Assembly (NCBI RefSeq): GCF_014596745.1
Contig: NZ_JABTCF010000007.1
Location: forward strand, 62,001-126,000
DNA from: Maribacter aquimaris
GTDB lineage: Bacteria > Bacteroidota > Bacteroidia > Flavobacteriales > Flavobacteriaceae
Reading direction: 5' to 3'
DNA length: 64,000 nt
Shown: in pieces, positions 54,788 to 63,633 of the stretch
Layout: the number at the start of each line of letters is the position of its first letter
Numbering within the stretch: position 1 is the first letter of the stretch
Translations under genes and position numbers: made by a program
The notes under the pieces: model-generated
Seen by the model: the letters and a program-made list of their open reading frames with translations, nothing else
What the model was told of the DNA's origin: nothing
Databases searched by the model: none

Positions 54788-55957
54788 CTAATCCAAGGCT
54801 TGTGCAATATCCTGAATTATGTCCGAAATGTTCTCGAGACCGACTGAAATCCGAACCGATCCATCACTAATGCCCACCGCTTTCCTTTCCTCTTTGGAAA
54901 GTTTACTATGCGTTGTAGATGCGGGATGGGTGACAATACTTCTGGTATCCCCCAAGTTGGCCGATAACGACAACAATCGGATTGAATCGAAGAACTTACG
55001 CCCCTCTTCCAATCCACCCTTGACCTCAAAAGCTACGACACAACCCCCGGCTTTCATCTGCTTTTTGGCAATTTCATATTTCGGATGCGATTTTAAAAAT
55101 GGATACTTGACCCAATTTACCTTTTCATGTTGTTCTAAAAATTCAGCCAACTTCAAGGCATTCTCACAATGCCGATCAACCCTAATCGCCAAGGTTTCCA
55201 GACTTTTAGACAAGATCCAGGCGTTGAAAGGTGACAATGCCGGTCCAGTTATCCTGGAGAAACGATAGATCTTATCAATCAGTTCCGCATTACCAACAGT
55301 AATGCCTGCCAGTACGCGCCCTTGTCCATCCATTAATTTGGTTCCCGAATGGATGACCAAATCGGCCCCAAACTTAATCGGCTGCTGTAAATAGGGCGAT
55401 GCAAAACAATTATCAATAATGAGAATTAAATTGTGTTTTTTGGCAATCTTGCCGAGCTCCTCCAAATCCAACACATCAACACCCGGGTTGGTCGGGGTTT
55501 CAGCATATAGGATTTTGGTTTGGGGTGTCACCATATCGTCAATGGTATGCAACTCATCAACCTGAAAATAACTATGCGAAATATTCCAATTGGGGAAAAA
55601 ATTCATGAACAGGCTATGTGTCGACCCAAAAATACTACGTGCCGAAACAATATGATCACCACTACGCAAAAGGGCCCCCAAGGTTGAAAACACGGCTGCC
55701 ATGCCCGATGCAAAAGCAAAACCATCCTCAGCACCTTCCATCTTACATACCTTTTCCACAAATTCAGAGGAATTCGGATTGGAATAACGGGAATAAATAT
55801 TTCTGTCTTTTTCCTCAGCAAAGGAAGCACGCATATCCTCTGCATCCTCAAACACAAAACTTGAAGTTAAATATAAGGGTGATGAATGCTCCAAATATTG
55901 TGAACGCTCCATCTGTGTTCTGATGGCTTCAGTTTCGAATTTGTGTTTCTTTTCCAT
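54788..55957 (-). CDS. Trans-sulfuration/MetZ-like sulfhydrylase
   Basis: 389-residue PLP enzyme of the Cys/Met metabolism family. The PLP Lys is in HSGTKLMDGQGR, and YSRYSNPNSSEFVEK, AETPTNPG and SIVTHPASTTHSKLS are typical. The DGQGR motif resembles MetZ (O-succinylhomoserine sulfhydrylase), though cystathionine gamma-synthase is possible. With an O-acetylhomoserine sulfhydrylase in the same operon, two routes to homocysteine may coexist. It directly follows the triple fusion gene. Confidence 0.85.
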   Translation of the reverse strand: MEKKHKFETEAIRTQMERSQYLEHSSPLYLTSSFVFEDAEDMRASFAEEKDRNIYSRYSNPNSSEFVEKVCKMEGAEDGFAFASGMAAVFSTLGALLRSGDHIVSARSIFGSTHSLFMNFFPNWNISHSYFQVDELHTIDDMVTPQTKILYAETPTNPGVDVLDLEELGKIAKKHNLILIIDNCFASPYLQQPIKFGADLVIHSGTKLMDGQGRVLAGITVGNAELIDKIYRFSRITGPALSPFNAWILSKSLETLAIRVDRHCENALKLAEFLEQHEKVNWVKYPFLKSHPKYEIAKKQMKAGGCVVAFEVKGGLEEGRKFFDSIRLLSLSANLGDTRSIVTHPASTTHSKLSKEERKAVGISDGSVRISVGLENISDIIQDIAQALD

Positions 55958-55959
55958 AA

Positions 55960-58900
55960 CTATCCTTTTTCCGCAATTCGTAAAATATCCCCAAAGACAC
56001 CCCTGGCAGTAACTGCCGCGCCTGCACCGGCCCCTTGTATGACCAAAGGATGTTCCCCATAGGATTCCGTGTAAATCTCAATTATGGAATCGGAACCCTT
56101 TACCTGCCCTAAAGCACTTTCTTTCGGTACCGATATCAATTTCACTTCCAAAGTCCCTTTTTCCTTGGTCAAATCACCATGCAAATCACCGACATATCGC
56201 AAAACATGATTCGGTTTTTGGTTTTTCTTCAACACATTAAAGGTATCGTTGAGCACATCCAAATTGCCTAAAAACCCGTCAACAGATTCATTTCGCAAAT
56301 TTTCAGGAATCAAATTTTGAATCTGTATATCAGAAAACTCATTGCTCAGGTCCAACTCACGGGCAAGGATCAAAAGTTTACGACCCACATCATTACCCGA
56401 AAGGTCCTCCCTGGGATCCGGTTCGGTAAAACCTTTGTCCATGGCATCCTTCAGGATGTTCGAGAAGGGGGCATCCGCTTCTGAAAACGTATTGAATATA
56501 TAACTCAATGAGCCCGAAAACACCCCTTTGATACGCGTGATGTTCTCACCGGAAAGATGCAACAGCTTTATCGTATCTATCAACGGTAATCCGGCACCGA
56601 CATTGGTCTCGTATAAATATTGTTTTTGCTTTTTATCCAATTCCTCACGCAGTAATTGATAATAATCAAAACCAAGGGTATTGGCTATCTTATTGGATGA
56701 CACCAAATCGAATCCGTTTTCAACAAAATCGAAATAATTAGCCACAAAATCCTCACTGGCCGTATTATCGACAGCAATCAAGTTTTCAAGGTGGTTCTTT
56801 TTGGCATAATCAAAAATATCCTTTATTTGATAGGCGACACCATCCTCCTCAATGGCCGTACGCCAATTCTTTGGTATTCCTTTTTGGTTAAGGAGGACTT
56901 TTCTTGAATTTGCCACCGCAAAGACATTCAAATCGATTCCTTTTCTTTTTTCGATCGTTTTGGAAGATTTCAGAATCTGATCCACCAAGGTTCCCCCCAC
57001 ATTTCCATGACCAAAAACAACCACGTTCACTTTTTTACTGATTCCGAAAATCTGTCCGTGCATAACATTCAATGCCTTGTGCAGATCGGACTTCCTAACG
57101 ACCAAACTCACGTTCTTACCCGTAACCGTATTATTAAAAAGCAAGGGTACGATCTGGTTCTTTATCAAGGAATTGTAAGGTTTGTGGAACGTACTCAAAT
57201 CCTGGCCCACAATGGATATCACTGACACATCGTTGACGACGGTTATCTGATTGATATCCTTGGATTGAAAGTCGTGTTCAAACTCCCGTTGCAAGGCCAT
57301 CTTGGCCCTTTGTGCCTTATTGGCATTGACCACCAAACCAATACCACGTTCCGAAGATCCCTGGGAAACAATACTTACACTTATGTTATTATCCCCAAGT
57401 GACCTGAATATTCGGGCATCTACCCCGACCTTGCCCAATAATCCCCTACCTTCAAGATTGATTAAGGCGACATTCTCTATGACCGATAATGATTTTATAC
57501 CTTCCTTGTTCGACTTGGCACTTATCAGTGTTCCCTCATTATCACTATTGAAGGTGTTCAATATTCGCAAGGGAATATTCTTTTCGATCAAAGGAATAAT
57601 GGTCTTGGCGTGTAATATGGTTGCCCCGAAATTCGCCAACTCATTGGCTTCACTATACGACAGTTCCGAAATTCGTTTAGCTTCGGATACATAATCGGGA
57701 TTCGCCGTAAAAATACCATCAACATGGGTATAGTTCTGAAGCTCCTCGGCATCCAAATAATTGGCTATCATCGCCGCCGAATAGTTGCTTCCATTTCTAC
57801 CCAACGTGGTAGTTTCATCTTCCAGGGTAGAAGCGATGAACCCCGTTATCACGGGAACGGTATCATGGCTTAATTTGGAAAATTCCCTTAACACATTTTC
57901 CTTGGATATCGCCTCTATGACATGGGCATCACCAAAGGTATTATCGGTCTTGATCAATTTTCGGGAATCCATCAATTTAGCGTTGATTCCTTTACCGATC
58001 AATAGTTTGGTGATTAATTTAGCGGAAATAACCTCCCCATAGGCCAAAACCTGATCCCTGATTTTCGGACTGTAATCCCCTAAGAGCGAGACCCCTTCGA
58101 ACAATTTGAACAACCCTTCATATTCCTCCGCAAGGTTGACATTCTTAAAAGTATGGGTCTGATATTTTTCGAAAGCGGTAAAATCCTTTGAATAATCCTC
58201 TCCCCGGGCCGCCTTCTCAAGCATGGTCTCCAATTGATCCGTCGCTTTCTCACGTGCCGAAAGCACAACAGCTATATTTTCACCATTACCCACTTTATCG
58301 CCGATAATGTCCAATACATACCCTAGACCCTCCCCGTTACTCAATGATTTACCTCCAAATTTCAATATTTTGATGCGATCGGACTTTCCGTTCGTATTGA
58401 AAATCCCATTGAGAAGTTTTTGCATTTGCTCAAACTCGATCAAAAAAGCATCATGCCCATGCAACGACTGTACTTCACCGTAAGTAACATTACTTTTGGC
58501 CTGTGCCAATTGTTTGAAGGTCTCCTTATTCTCCTTGGCGGTAAAGAACAGATCTGAATCGACCCCAATAATATGAATATTGGTATTACTGTTTTGAAGG
58601 TCAACAAAGGCAGTTTCCCCTGTTCGGGTGATATCGATCGTCTTCAGTAATTGGTTCATCAACTTATAAGCCGAAACCTGAAAACGGTCCTTCAGTTTTT
58701 CTCCATGGTGCATCAACCAACTTTCGACATTAAAAACCTGCAACTCCTCATTGGTACTTCTCTTAAACCGTTCCTTGAAAGACTCTGGCGTTCTATAACA
58801 CAACATGGCGTGCATACGGGCATCATGAACGGGTTGCTTGGAATTGACCAGGAACTGTTCCTGAATCTGACAATTTGCAATGAGCCAGTCGGTAGATTTC

Positions 58901-59346
58901 CAATCTGATGCCACAGGAATCAGATGCGTGGTCAAATTAGGGTTCAGGGCAGCCATTTCCCAAGCAATGCCACCACCCAACGAACCTCCCAACAAAGCAA
59001 ATAGCTTTTCTATTTTCAAGGCTTCTAGTCCCAATAAAAAAATCCGGGCCATATCACCAGCCACAAAATCCTTATAGTTTTCGATCACAAAACCGTCATA
59101 ACCATTACCCGGTATATTGAACGCCAGTATGGTAAACTTATCGGTGTCGATACATTTCCCTTCCCCGATAACCGCTGACCACCACCCGTCAGGACCTGTG
59201 ACATTCGAGTTTCCGGTCAAGGCATGATTTACCAGTACTATGGGTGCTTCGTGAAGTGGCCTTCCAAAAAGTTGATAAGACAGCGAAATATCTTGTGATA
59301 CTCCACTTATTGTCGTGAAATCTTTTAATTCTAATTGATGTAGCAT
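55960..59346 (-). CDS. Homoserine O-acyltransferase-aspartokinase-homoserine dehydrogenase fusion
   Basis: 1128-residue triple fusion. Residues 1 to about 320 are an alpha/beta-hydrolase-fold homoserine O-acetyltransferase (MetX-like) with NHALTGNSNV, GGSLGGG (Ser near 121) and HGHDAFLIE. Residues about 322-765 are aspartokinase (ILKFGGKSLSNG) with ACT regulatory domains from about 620. Residues about 770-1128 are homoserine dehydrogenase with VVVFGHGNVGGT. It thus carries three steps of the aspartate-to-acetylhomoserine path on one chain. Start ATG at 59346; the next gene begins two bases after its stop. Confidence 0.92.
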   Translation of the reverse strand: MLHQLELKDFTTISGVSQDISLSYQLFGRPLHEAPIVLVNHALTGNSNVTGPDGWWSAVIGEGKCIDTDKFTILAFNIPGNGYDGFVIENYKDFVAGDMARIFLLGLEALKIEKLFALLGGSLGGGIAWEMAALNPNLTTHLIPVASDWKSTDWLIANCQIQEQFLVNSKQPVHDARMHAMLCYRTPESFKERFKRSTNEELQVFNVESWLMHHGEKLKDRFQVSAYKLMNQLLKTIDITRTGETAFVDLQNSNTNIHIIGVDSDLFFTAKENKETFKQLAQAKSNVTYGEVQSLHGHDAFLIEFEQMQKLLNGIFNTNGKSDRIKILKFGGKSLSNGEGLGYVLDIIGDKVGNGENIAVVLSAREKATDQLETMLEKAARGEDYSKDFTAFEKYQTHTFKNVNLAEEYEGLFKLFEGVSLLGDYSPKIRDQVLAYGEVISAKLITKLLIGKGINAKLMDSRKLIKTDNTFGDAHVIEAISKENVLREFSKLSHDTVPVITGFIASTLEDETTTLGRNGSNYSAAMIANYLDAEELQNYTHVDGIFTANPDYVSEAKRISELSYSEANELANFGATILHAKTIIPLIEKNIPLRILNTFNSDNEGTLISAKSNKEGIKSLSVIENVALINLEGRGLLGKVGVDARIFRSLGDNNISVSIVSQGSSERGIGLVVNANKAQRAKMALQREFEHDFQSKDINQITVVNDVSVISIVGQDLSTFHKPYNSLIKNQIVPLLFNNTVTGKNVSLVVRKSDLHKALNVMHGQIFGISKKVNVVVFGHGNVGGTLVDQILKSSKTIEKRKGIDLNVFAVANSRKVLLNQKGIPKNWRTAIEEDGVAYQIKDIFDYAKKNHLENLIAVDNTASEDFVANYFDFVENGFDLVSSNKIANTLGFDYYQLLREELDKKQKQYLYETNVGAGLPLIDTIKLLHLSGENITRIKGVFSGSLSYIFNTFSEADAPFSNILKDAMDKGFTEPDPREDLSGNDVGRKLLILARELDLSNEFSDIQIQNLIPENLRNESVDGFLGNLDVLNDTFNVLKKNQKPNHVLRYVGDLHGDLTKEKGTLEVKLISVPKESALGQVKGSDSIIEIYTESYGEHPLVIQGAGAGAAVTARGVFGDILRIAEKG

Positions 59347-59420
59347 TTGAAAATTCTATATTAACCTTAACATCTCTTTAAAAAAACCGGATAAAGGGAT
59401 ATGTAAATTTACAATAAAAC

Positions 59421-60701
59421 CTATTGTTCTATGGTAGAAAAAGCCTGCTCTAAATCCGCTTTAAGATCTTCGATATCCTCTATACCGACCGATAGACGAA
59501 TCAAATCCTGACCTACCCCAGCGGCATCCTGTTGTTCTACCGTCAATTGTTGGTGGGTTGTACTTGCCGGATGGATAATCAAGGATTTTGTATCACCGAT
59601 ATTTGCCAATAAAGAGAATATCTTAGTTGCATCGGTGACTTTTTTAGCGGCTTCAAATCCGCCTTTAAGACCGAATGTCACCACCCCACTTTGTCCTTTT
59701 GGCAAATATTCCTGCGCCAGATCGTAGTATTTACTACTTTTCAAACCTGGGTAATTCACCCATTCGACTTCTTGCCTACCTTCCAACCAAGTAGCCAAAG
59801 CCAGGGCATTCTCACTATGTTGTTTTATACGTACCGATAATGTTTCCAAACCTTGGATAATCTGAAAAGCATTGAACGGACTTAGCGCGCCACCGAAATC
59901 TCGTAACCCTTCCAAGATCAATTTAAAAGTGAATGCCGCAGCACCCAATGCCTCGCTATAGACTAAACCGTGATAACCAGCGGAAGGTTCGGTGAATTCA
60001 GGAAATTTTCCGTTTGTCCAATCAAAAGTGCCTGCATCGATAACAGCCCCACCCAATGAGGTACCTTGACCACCGATATATTTTGTAAGTGAATGGATAA
60101 CAAGGTTTGCCCCATATTCGATAGGGTTCAACAAGGCTGGTGAAGCAACTGTATTATCAACGATGAAAGGTACTTGTGCCTTTTTCGCCTGTGCTGATAT
60201 CGCCTTTAAATCCAATACATCCAATTTTGGGTTCCCCAAGGATTCCACAAAAATAGCCCTCGTATTGTCCTGTACCGCTTTTCCAAAATTTTCCGGATCG
60301 GAAGCATCGACAAACGTAGTGGTAATACCCAATCTTGGCAAGGTAACATTCAATAGATTAAAAGTACCGCCATACAAACTGCTGGAAGCCACAATATGAT
60401 CACCTGCTTTTAAAAGCGTCAATAAACTTGTGGAAATCGCAGAGGCCCCCGAAGCAAAAACCACAGCCCCGACACCACCTTCTATGGCTGCCAATCTATT
60501 CTGTAAAATTTCATTGGTAGGATTGTTCAACCGTGTATAGATGAAACCCAGTTCAGCCAATGAAAACAAGTTAGCCGCATGATCCGTATTATCGAATACA
60601 TATGATGAAGTTTGATAAATAGGTACCGCACGTGTCCCTCCTGTTTTGGTTGTGTCGTGACCTGCATGTAATGCGTTTGTAGAAAATTTTTGATTACCCA
60701 T
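59421..60701 (-). CDS. metY: O-acetylhomoserine sulfhydrylase (MetY)
   Basis: 426-residue PLP enzyme making homocysteine from O-acetylhomoserine and sulfide. The PLP Lys is in HSLTKYIGGQGTSLGG. Others are YTRLNNPTNEILQ, ASSSLYGGTFNL, and FSLLANIGDTKSLIIHPASTTHQQL. The Gly-rich IGGQGTS segment separates MetY from MetB/MetZ. It uses the acetylhomoserine made by the downstream fusion and sulfide from the cys operon. First gene after the second SAM-I riboswitch. Confidence 0.92.
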   Translation of the reverse strand: MGNQKFSTNALHAGHDTTKTGGTRAVPIYQTSSYVFDNTDHAANLFSLAELGFIYTRLNNPTNEILQNRLAAIEGGVGAVVFASGASAISTSLLTLLKAGDHIVASSSLYGGTFNLLNVTLPRLGITTTFVDASDPENFGKAVQDNTRAIFVESLGNPKLDVLDLKAISAQAKKAQVPFIVDNTVASPALLNPIEYGANLVIHSLTKYIGGQGTSLGGAVIDAGTFDWTNGKFPEFTEPSAGYHGLVYSEALGAAAFTFKLILEGLRDFGGALSPFNAFQIIQGLETLSVRIKQHSENALALATWLEGRQEVEWVNYPGLKSSKYYDLAQEYLPKGQSGVVTFGLKGGFEAAKKVTDATKIFSLLANIGDTKSLIIHPASTTHQQLTVEQQDAAGVGQDLIRLSVGIEDIEDLKADLEQAFSTIEQ

Positions 60702-60802
60702 GATTTTAATTTGTTTATGTTGTTAATAAAATAAATCAAAACACTAGTTCCCTAATCGCGATTAGCAACTAGGAATAATCAAAAAGTTAAAAAGAAAGAG
60801 AC

Positions 60803-60820
60803 AATTACAAAAATGTAATT
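60803..60820 (-). terminator. Possible terminator of the metY riboswitch
   Basis: Arms AATTACA and TGTAATT with a 4-base T loop follow the aptamer on the minus strand, then a T-rich stretch. It is a weak terminator candidate and a plausible expression platform. Confidence 0.4.
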
Positions 60821-60826
60821 CGTTTC

Positions 60827-60961
60827 GTTATCTATTCTTGCCTAAATTAAAGGATACTGAAGACGTTCAGCCTCAAGATAGAATTTAGCACCTTCTTTGC
60901 ACAGGAGGCAAAGGGTTGCTAAGGCTTCACAGGGTCTATTCCCTCCACCTTTCTTGATAAC
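60827..60961 (-). promoter_or_regulatory. SAM-I (S-box) riboswitch upstream of metY
   Basis: The minus strand has P1 strands GTTATC and GATAAC, GGTGGAGGGAATAGACCC, GTGAAGCCTTAGCAACC and AAGGTGCTAAATTC, the SAM-I aptamer pattern. It should repress metY and the linked fusion and MetZ-like genes when SAM is abundant. It is the second S-box in the window and differs from the metH copy in its variable stems. Confidence 0.94.
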
Positions 60962-60991
60962 AATTCAATATGTGTTTGAACTTTTGAACGG

Positions 60992-60999
60992 CAAATATA
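60992..60999 (-). promoter_or_regulatory. Candidate -7 promoter element for the metY operon
   Basis: The minus strand reads TATATTTG, an exact TAnnTTTG match, about 30 bases before the riboswitch aptamer begins. No -33 TTG found. Confidence 0.45.
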
Positions 61000-61038
61000 A
61001 GGCCGTGTGTTTGTTTTTTCCTAATCTTTTTTAAAAAA

Positions 61039-62295
61039 TCACATTTTAAATGCCTTCTTCACAGCATCTACCATATCCAATTTTTCCCAAGTGAACAATT
61101 CCACTTCCTTTTCAATCCTACCATTGTAGGGAGATTCAAAAATTTTCGTAATCACTCTAGGTTCCTTGCCCATATGTCCGTAGGCAGCGGTTTCCAAATA
61201 AATGGGATTGCGCAATTTCAAACGTTCCTCAATGGCAAAGGGGCGCATATCGAACAATTGTGAAACAATTTTTGCGATTTCACCATCTGAATACGAAATC
61301 TTTGAAGTGCCATAAGTATTCACAAAAATCGAAGTAGGCTCTACTACGCCAATGGCATAGCTAACCTGTACCAAAATCTCATCGGCCACTCCGGCCGCTA
61401 CCAAATTCTTGGCTATATGACGGGCCGCATAGGCTGCGCTTCGGTCTACCTTACTTGGATCTTTACCACTAAAGGCACCACCACCATGGGCGCCTTTGCC
61501 CCCATAAGTGTCCACAATGATCTTTCTTCCCGTAAGCCCGGTATCACCATGTGGTCCACCAATCACAAATTTCCCTGTGGGATTGATGTGGTATTTTATT
61601 TGATCATCGAACAATGCCTGGTCACTCTCGGGCAATTGCCCAATTACCCTAGGCATCAAAATTGAAATAATATCTTCCTTGATTTTCGCCAGCATTTTAT
61701 CATCGTTGGCATCAAAAGCATCATGTTGCGTGGACACAACCACAGTATCTATCCGTTGCGGCACATTATCATCTGAATATTCAATGGTTACCTGGGCTTT
61801 GGCATCAGGCCTCAAATATGATATCTCTGTACCTTCCCTCCTTATAGCAGCAAGGGTTTGTAAAATCCTATGTGAAATATCCAATGCCAAAGGCATGTAA
61901 TTTTCCGTTTCTTTCGTAGCATAACCAAACATCATTCCCTGGTCACCGGCACCTTGTTCTTCCTTTGCCCCACGGTCAACACCTTGATTAATATCCTGGG
62001 ATTGTTCATGGATCAAGGAAATAACACCGCACGAATCGCCACTAAATTGGTATTCCCCTTTGGTGTAGCCGATTTTATTAATGACATCCCTGGCGATATT
62101 CTGAACATCCAAATAGGTATCACTTTTAACCTCTCCGGCCAAAACAACCTGCCCTGTGGTTACCAAGGTTTCACAAGCTACTTTACTTTCTGGGTCAAAA
62201 GCTAAAAAACTATCCAATAATGCATCACTGATTTGATCGGCCACTTTGTCCGGATGCCCTTCACTAACAGATTCTGAGGTAAATAAATATGCCAT
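61039..62295 (-). CDS. metK: S-adenosylmethionine synthetase
   Basis: 418-residue enzyme joining methionine and ATP to make SAM. It begins [28 protein letters not shown], and has [18 protein letters not shown] and [20 protein letters not shown], the methionine- and ATP-binding motifs. It closes the sulfur block. Its product is the ligand of the two riboswitches nearby, but its own leader shows no S-box. Confidence 0.96.
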   Translation of the reverse strand: MAYLFTSESVSEGHPDKVADQISDALLDSFLAFDPESKVACETLVTTGQVVLAGEVKSDTYLDVQNIARDVINKIGYTKGEYQFSGDSCGVISLIHEQSQDINQGVDRGAKEEQGAGDQGMMFGYATKETENYMPLALDISHRILQTLAAIRREGTEISYLRPDAKAQVTIEYSDDNVPQRIDTVVVSTQHDAFDANDDKMLAKIKEDIISILMPRVIGQLPESDQALFDDQIKYHINPTGKFVIGGPHGDTGLTGRKIIVDTYGGKGAHGGGAFSGKDPSKVDRSAAYAARHIAKNLVAAGVADEILVQVSYAIGVVEPTSIFVNTYGTSKISYSDGEIAKIVSQLFDMRPFAIEERLKLRNPIYLETAAYGHMGKEPRVITKIFESPYNGRIEKEVELFTWEKLDMVDAVKKAFKM

Positions 62296-62390
62296 TTTTA
62301 CAAAAATAATTAGGAGGAATAACAGAAAGATTGCGAAAAGGGCGAATATGCTGAATAAAATCAGCTATCACTGCTTTAGCATTTTTACAA

Positions 62391-62411
62391 TACCGAACTT
62401 GTTCAGTATCC
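62391..62411. repeat. Intergenic palindrome (GAACTTGTT type)
   Basis: TACCGAACTTGTTCAGTA resembles the element at 42470-42490. It lies in the metK leader. Confidence 0.45.
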
Positions 62412-62429
62412 AATTCCCTTAGGAACTAG

Positions 62430-62450
62430 GCCCTAACGTGAATTTAGGGC
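62430..62450. repeat. Hairpin in the metK leader
   Basis: Arms GCCCTAA and TTAGGGC enclose a 7-base loop within the 5' leader of metK. No T run follows, so it is not a terminator. The rest of the 62296-62775 gap shows only the promoter site below; I see no gene between 62503 and 62775. Confidence 0.45.
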
Positions 62451-62494
62451 TACGAGGTTGCAATCAGTCAAATCTTTCCTCTTAAGATTGGGGA

Positions 62495-62502
62495 CAAAAG
62501 TA
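62495..62502 (-). promoter_or_regulatory. Candidate -7 promoter element for metK
   Basis: The minus strand reads TACTTTTG, matching TAnnTTTG exactly. It would give a leader of about 190 bases. The -33 element is not clear. Confidence 0.4.
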
Positions 62503-62775
62503 TAAAAAATGTTTTTCTTATATAAGATAAACCGATTGTAATTTATCAAACATTTTTAAAATGATTGTCACGAAGGGCTTGTCTGGAGGATATATCAAAT
62601 TTTATCGCAAAATAGCCCTCAGCTTAAAAAAACAAGACCCTTTGACACTATAACGATTCCATGCCCCGGCTTCGTAAACCATCAGCTTTACACGTCCCAT
62701 ACCCATGCCAGTAAACATTCATCTAACTTCACCATGCCATCTATCGATACACGATACGGTTCAGGAAACATCTTA

Positions 62776-63573
62776 TTAAGCTATTGAGGCCTTCCTCCTT
62801 TTTAGCTTGAGAATTGCCCCGGTGATAAGTGCGGGAATGCCCATAAGAACGGAAACCTTCAATAATGGCAGAACGTAAACCATCCACCCCATTGGCATTT
62901 TCCCACCGTTTTCACCATTCTGAACATCCGAACCGATTCTAAAAGAGTCGGCCCATGTACTATAGCCAAAACCCCAAATTACCAGTGATAGTATGACACT
63001 TATACCAACAAGAATCAATAGTTGGCGAGCATCCTTTTTTAAAATGGTACCGACTTCAGACACATGGTGAAAATCCGTTTTGAATTTAAGTTTTCCAAGC
63101 GCCCCTACTATCCACCTCCAATGTAAAGCGATATGAACCCCTAACATTGCCATAAATAGTGTAGCGCTAACGTCATGGATTACCGACCAAAACCCATCCG
63201 GCGAAAAATGAATCCCGAAAACAGGCAATGCAGCCTCCGATATTACGATACCGGACACAGTTACTACAAGCATAAACAGGTAAAGTAGCCAGTTAAAAAA
63301 ATAATCAAACACCGTTTTTTTGAACTGCCTCCCCATAAGTTTTTTAGAGTTCGCAGCTATCCAATTCCAATTGATTATCAGGTGTAACAAAAACGGTATA
63401 ATCAGAATAAAACTTGCCCACTCATGAATTGGAACCCCCGTTGTTTGGGGAATTAACACCATTACCATAAGAGTGAACAGGAGAATATCCACATACACCC
63501 TGACTTTTGATGTTTTCTTTTTGCTTTGAATTTTGACCATTTCTTGTTTATTTGTTCTTTTATTATTTTTCAT
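62776..63573 (-). CDS. DUF4405-like/cytochrome b561-like membrane protein
   Basis: 265-residue membrane protein with about six hydrophobic segments. His residues lie in or near membrane helices (HEWASFIL, LLHLIINWNW, HDVSATLFM, GVHIALHWRW), suggesting heme coordination as in DUF4405/cytochrome b561-type proteins. The role is probably electron transfer across the membrane; no partner is seen here. Start ATG at 63573. Confidence 0.72.
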   Translation of the reverse strand: MKNNKRTNKQEMVKIQSKKKTSKVRVYVDILLFTLMVMVLIPQTTGVPIHEWASFILIIPFLLHLIINWNWIAANSKKLMGRQFKKTVFDYFFNWLLYLFMLVVTVSGIVISEAALPVFGIHFSPDGFWSVIHDVSATLFMAMLGVHIALHWRWIVGALGKLKFKTDFHHVSEVGTILKKDARQLLILVGISVILSLVIWGFGYSTWADSFRIGSDVQNGENGGKMPMGWMVYVLPLLKVSVLMGIPALITGAILKLKRRKASIA

Positions 63574-63633
63574 GCAACCAATACTTACTACTAAATGTTG
63601 TTCAGTTTACACTACGATCGAGACTATGCCATT

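Noticed and set aside
62503-62775. A hidden small gene between metK and the DUF4405-like gene
   Set aside because: Translations of both strands show only short frames without plausible starts or conserved features.
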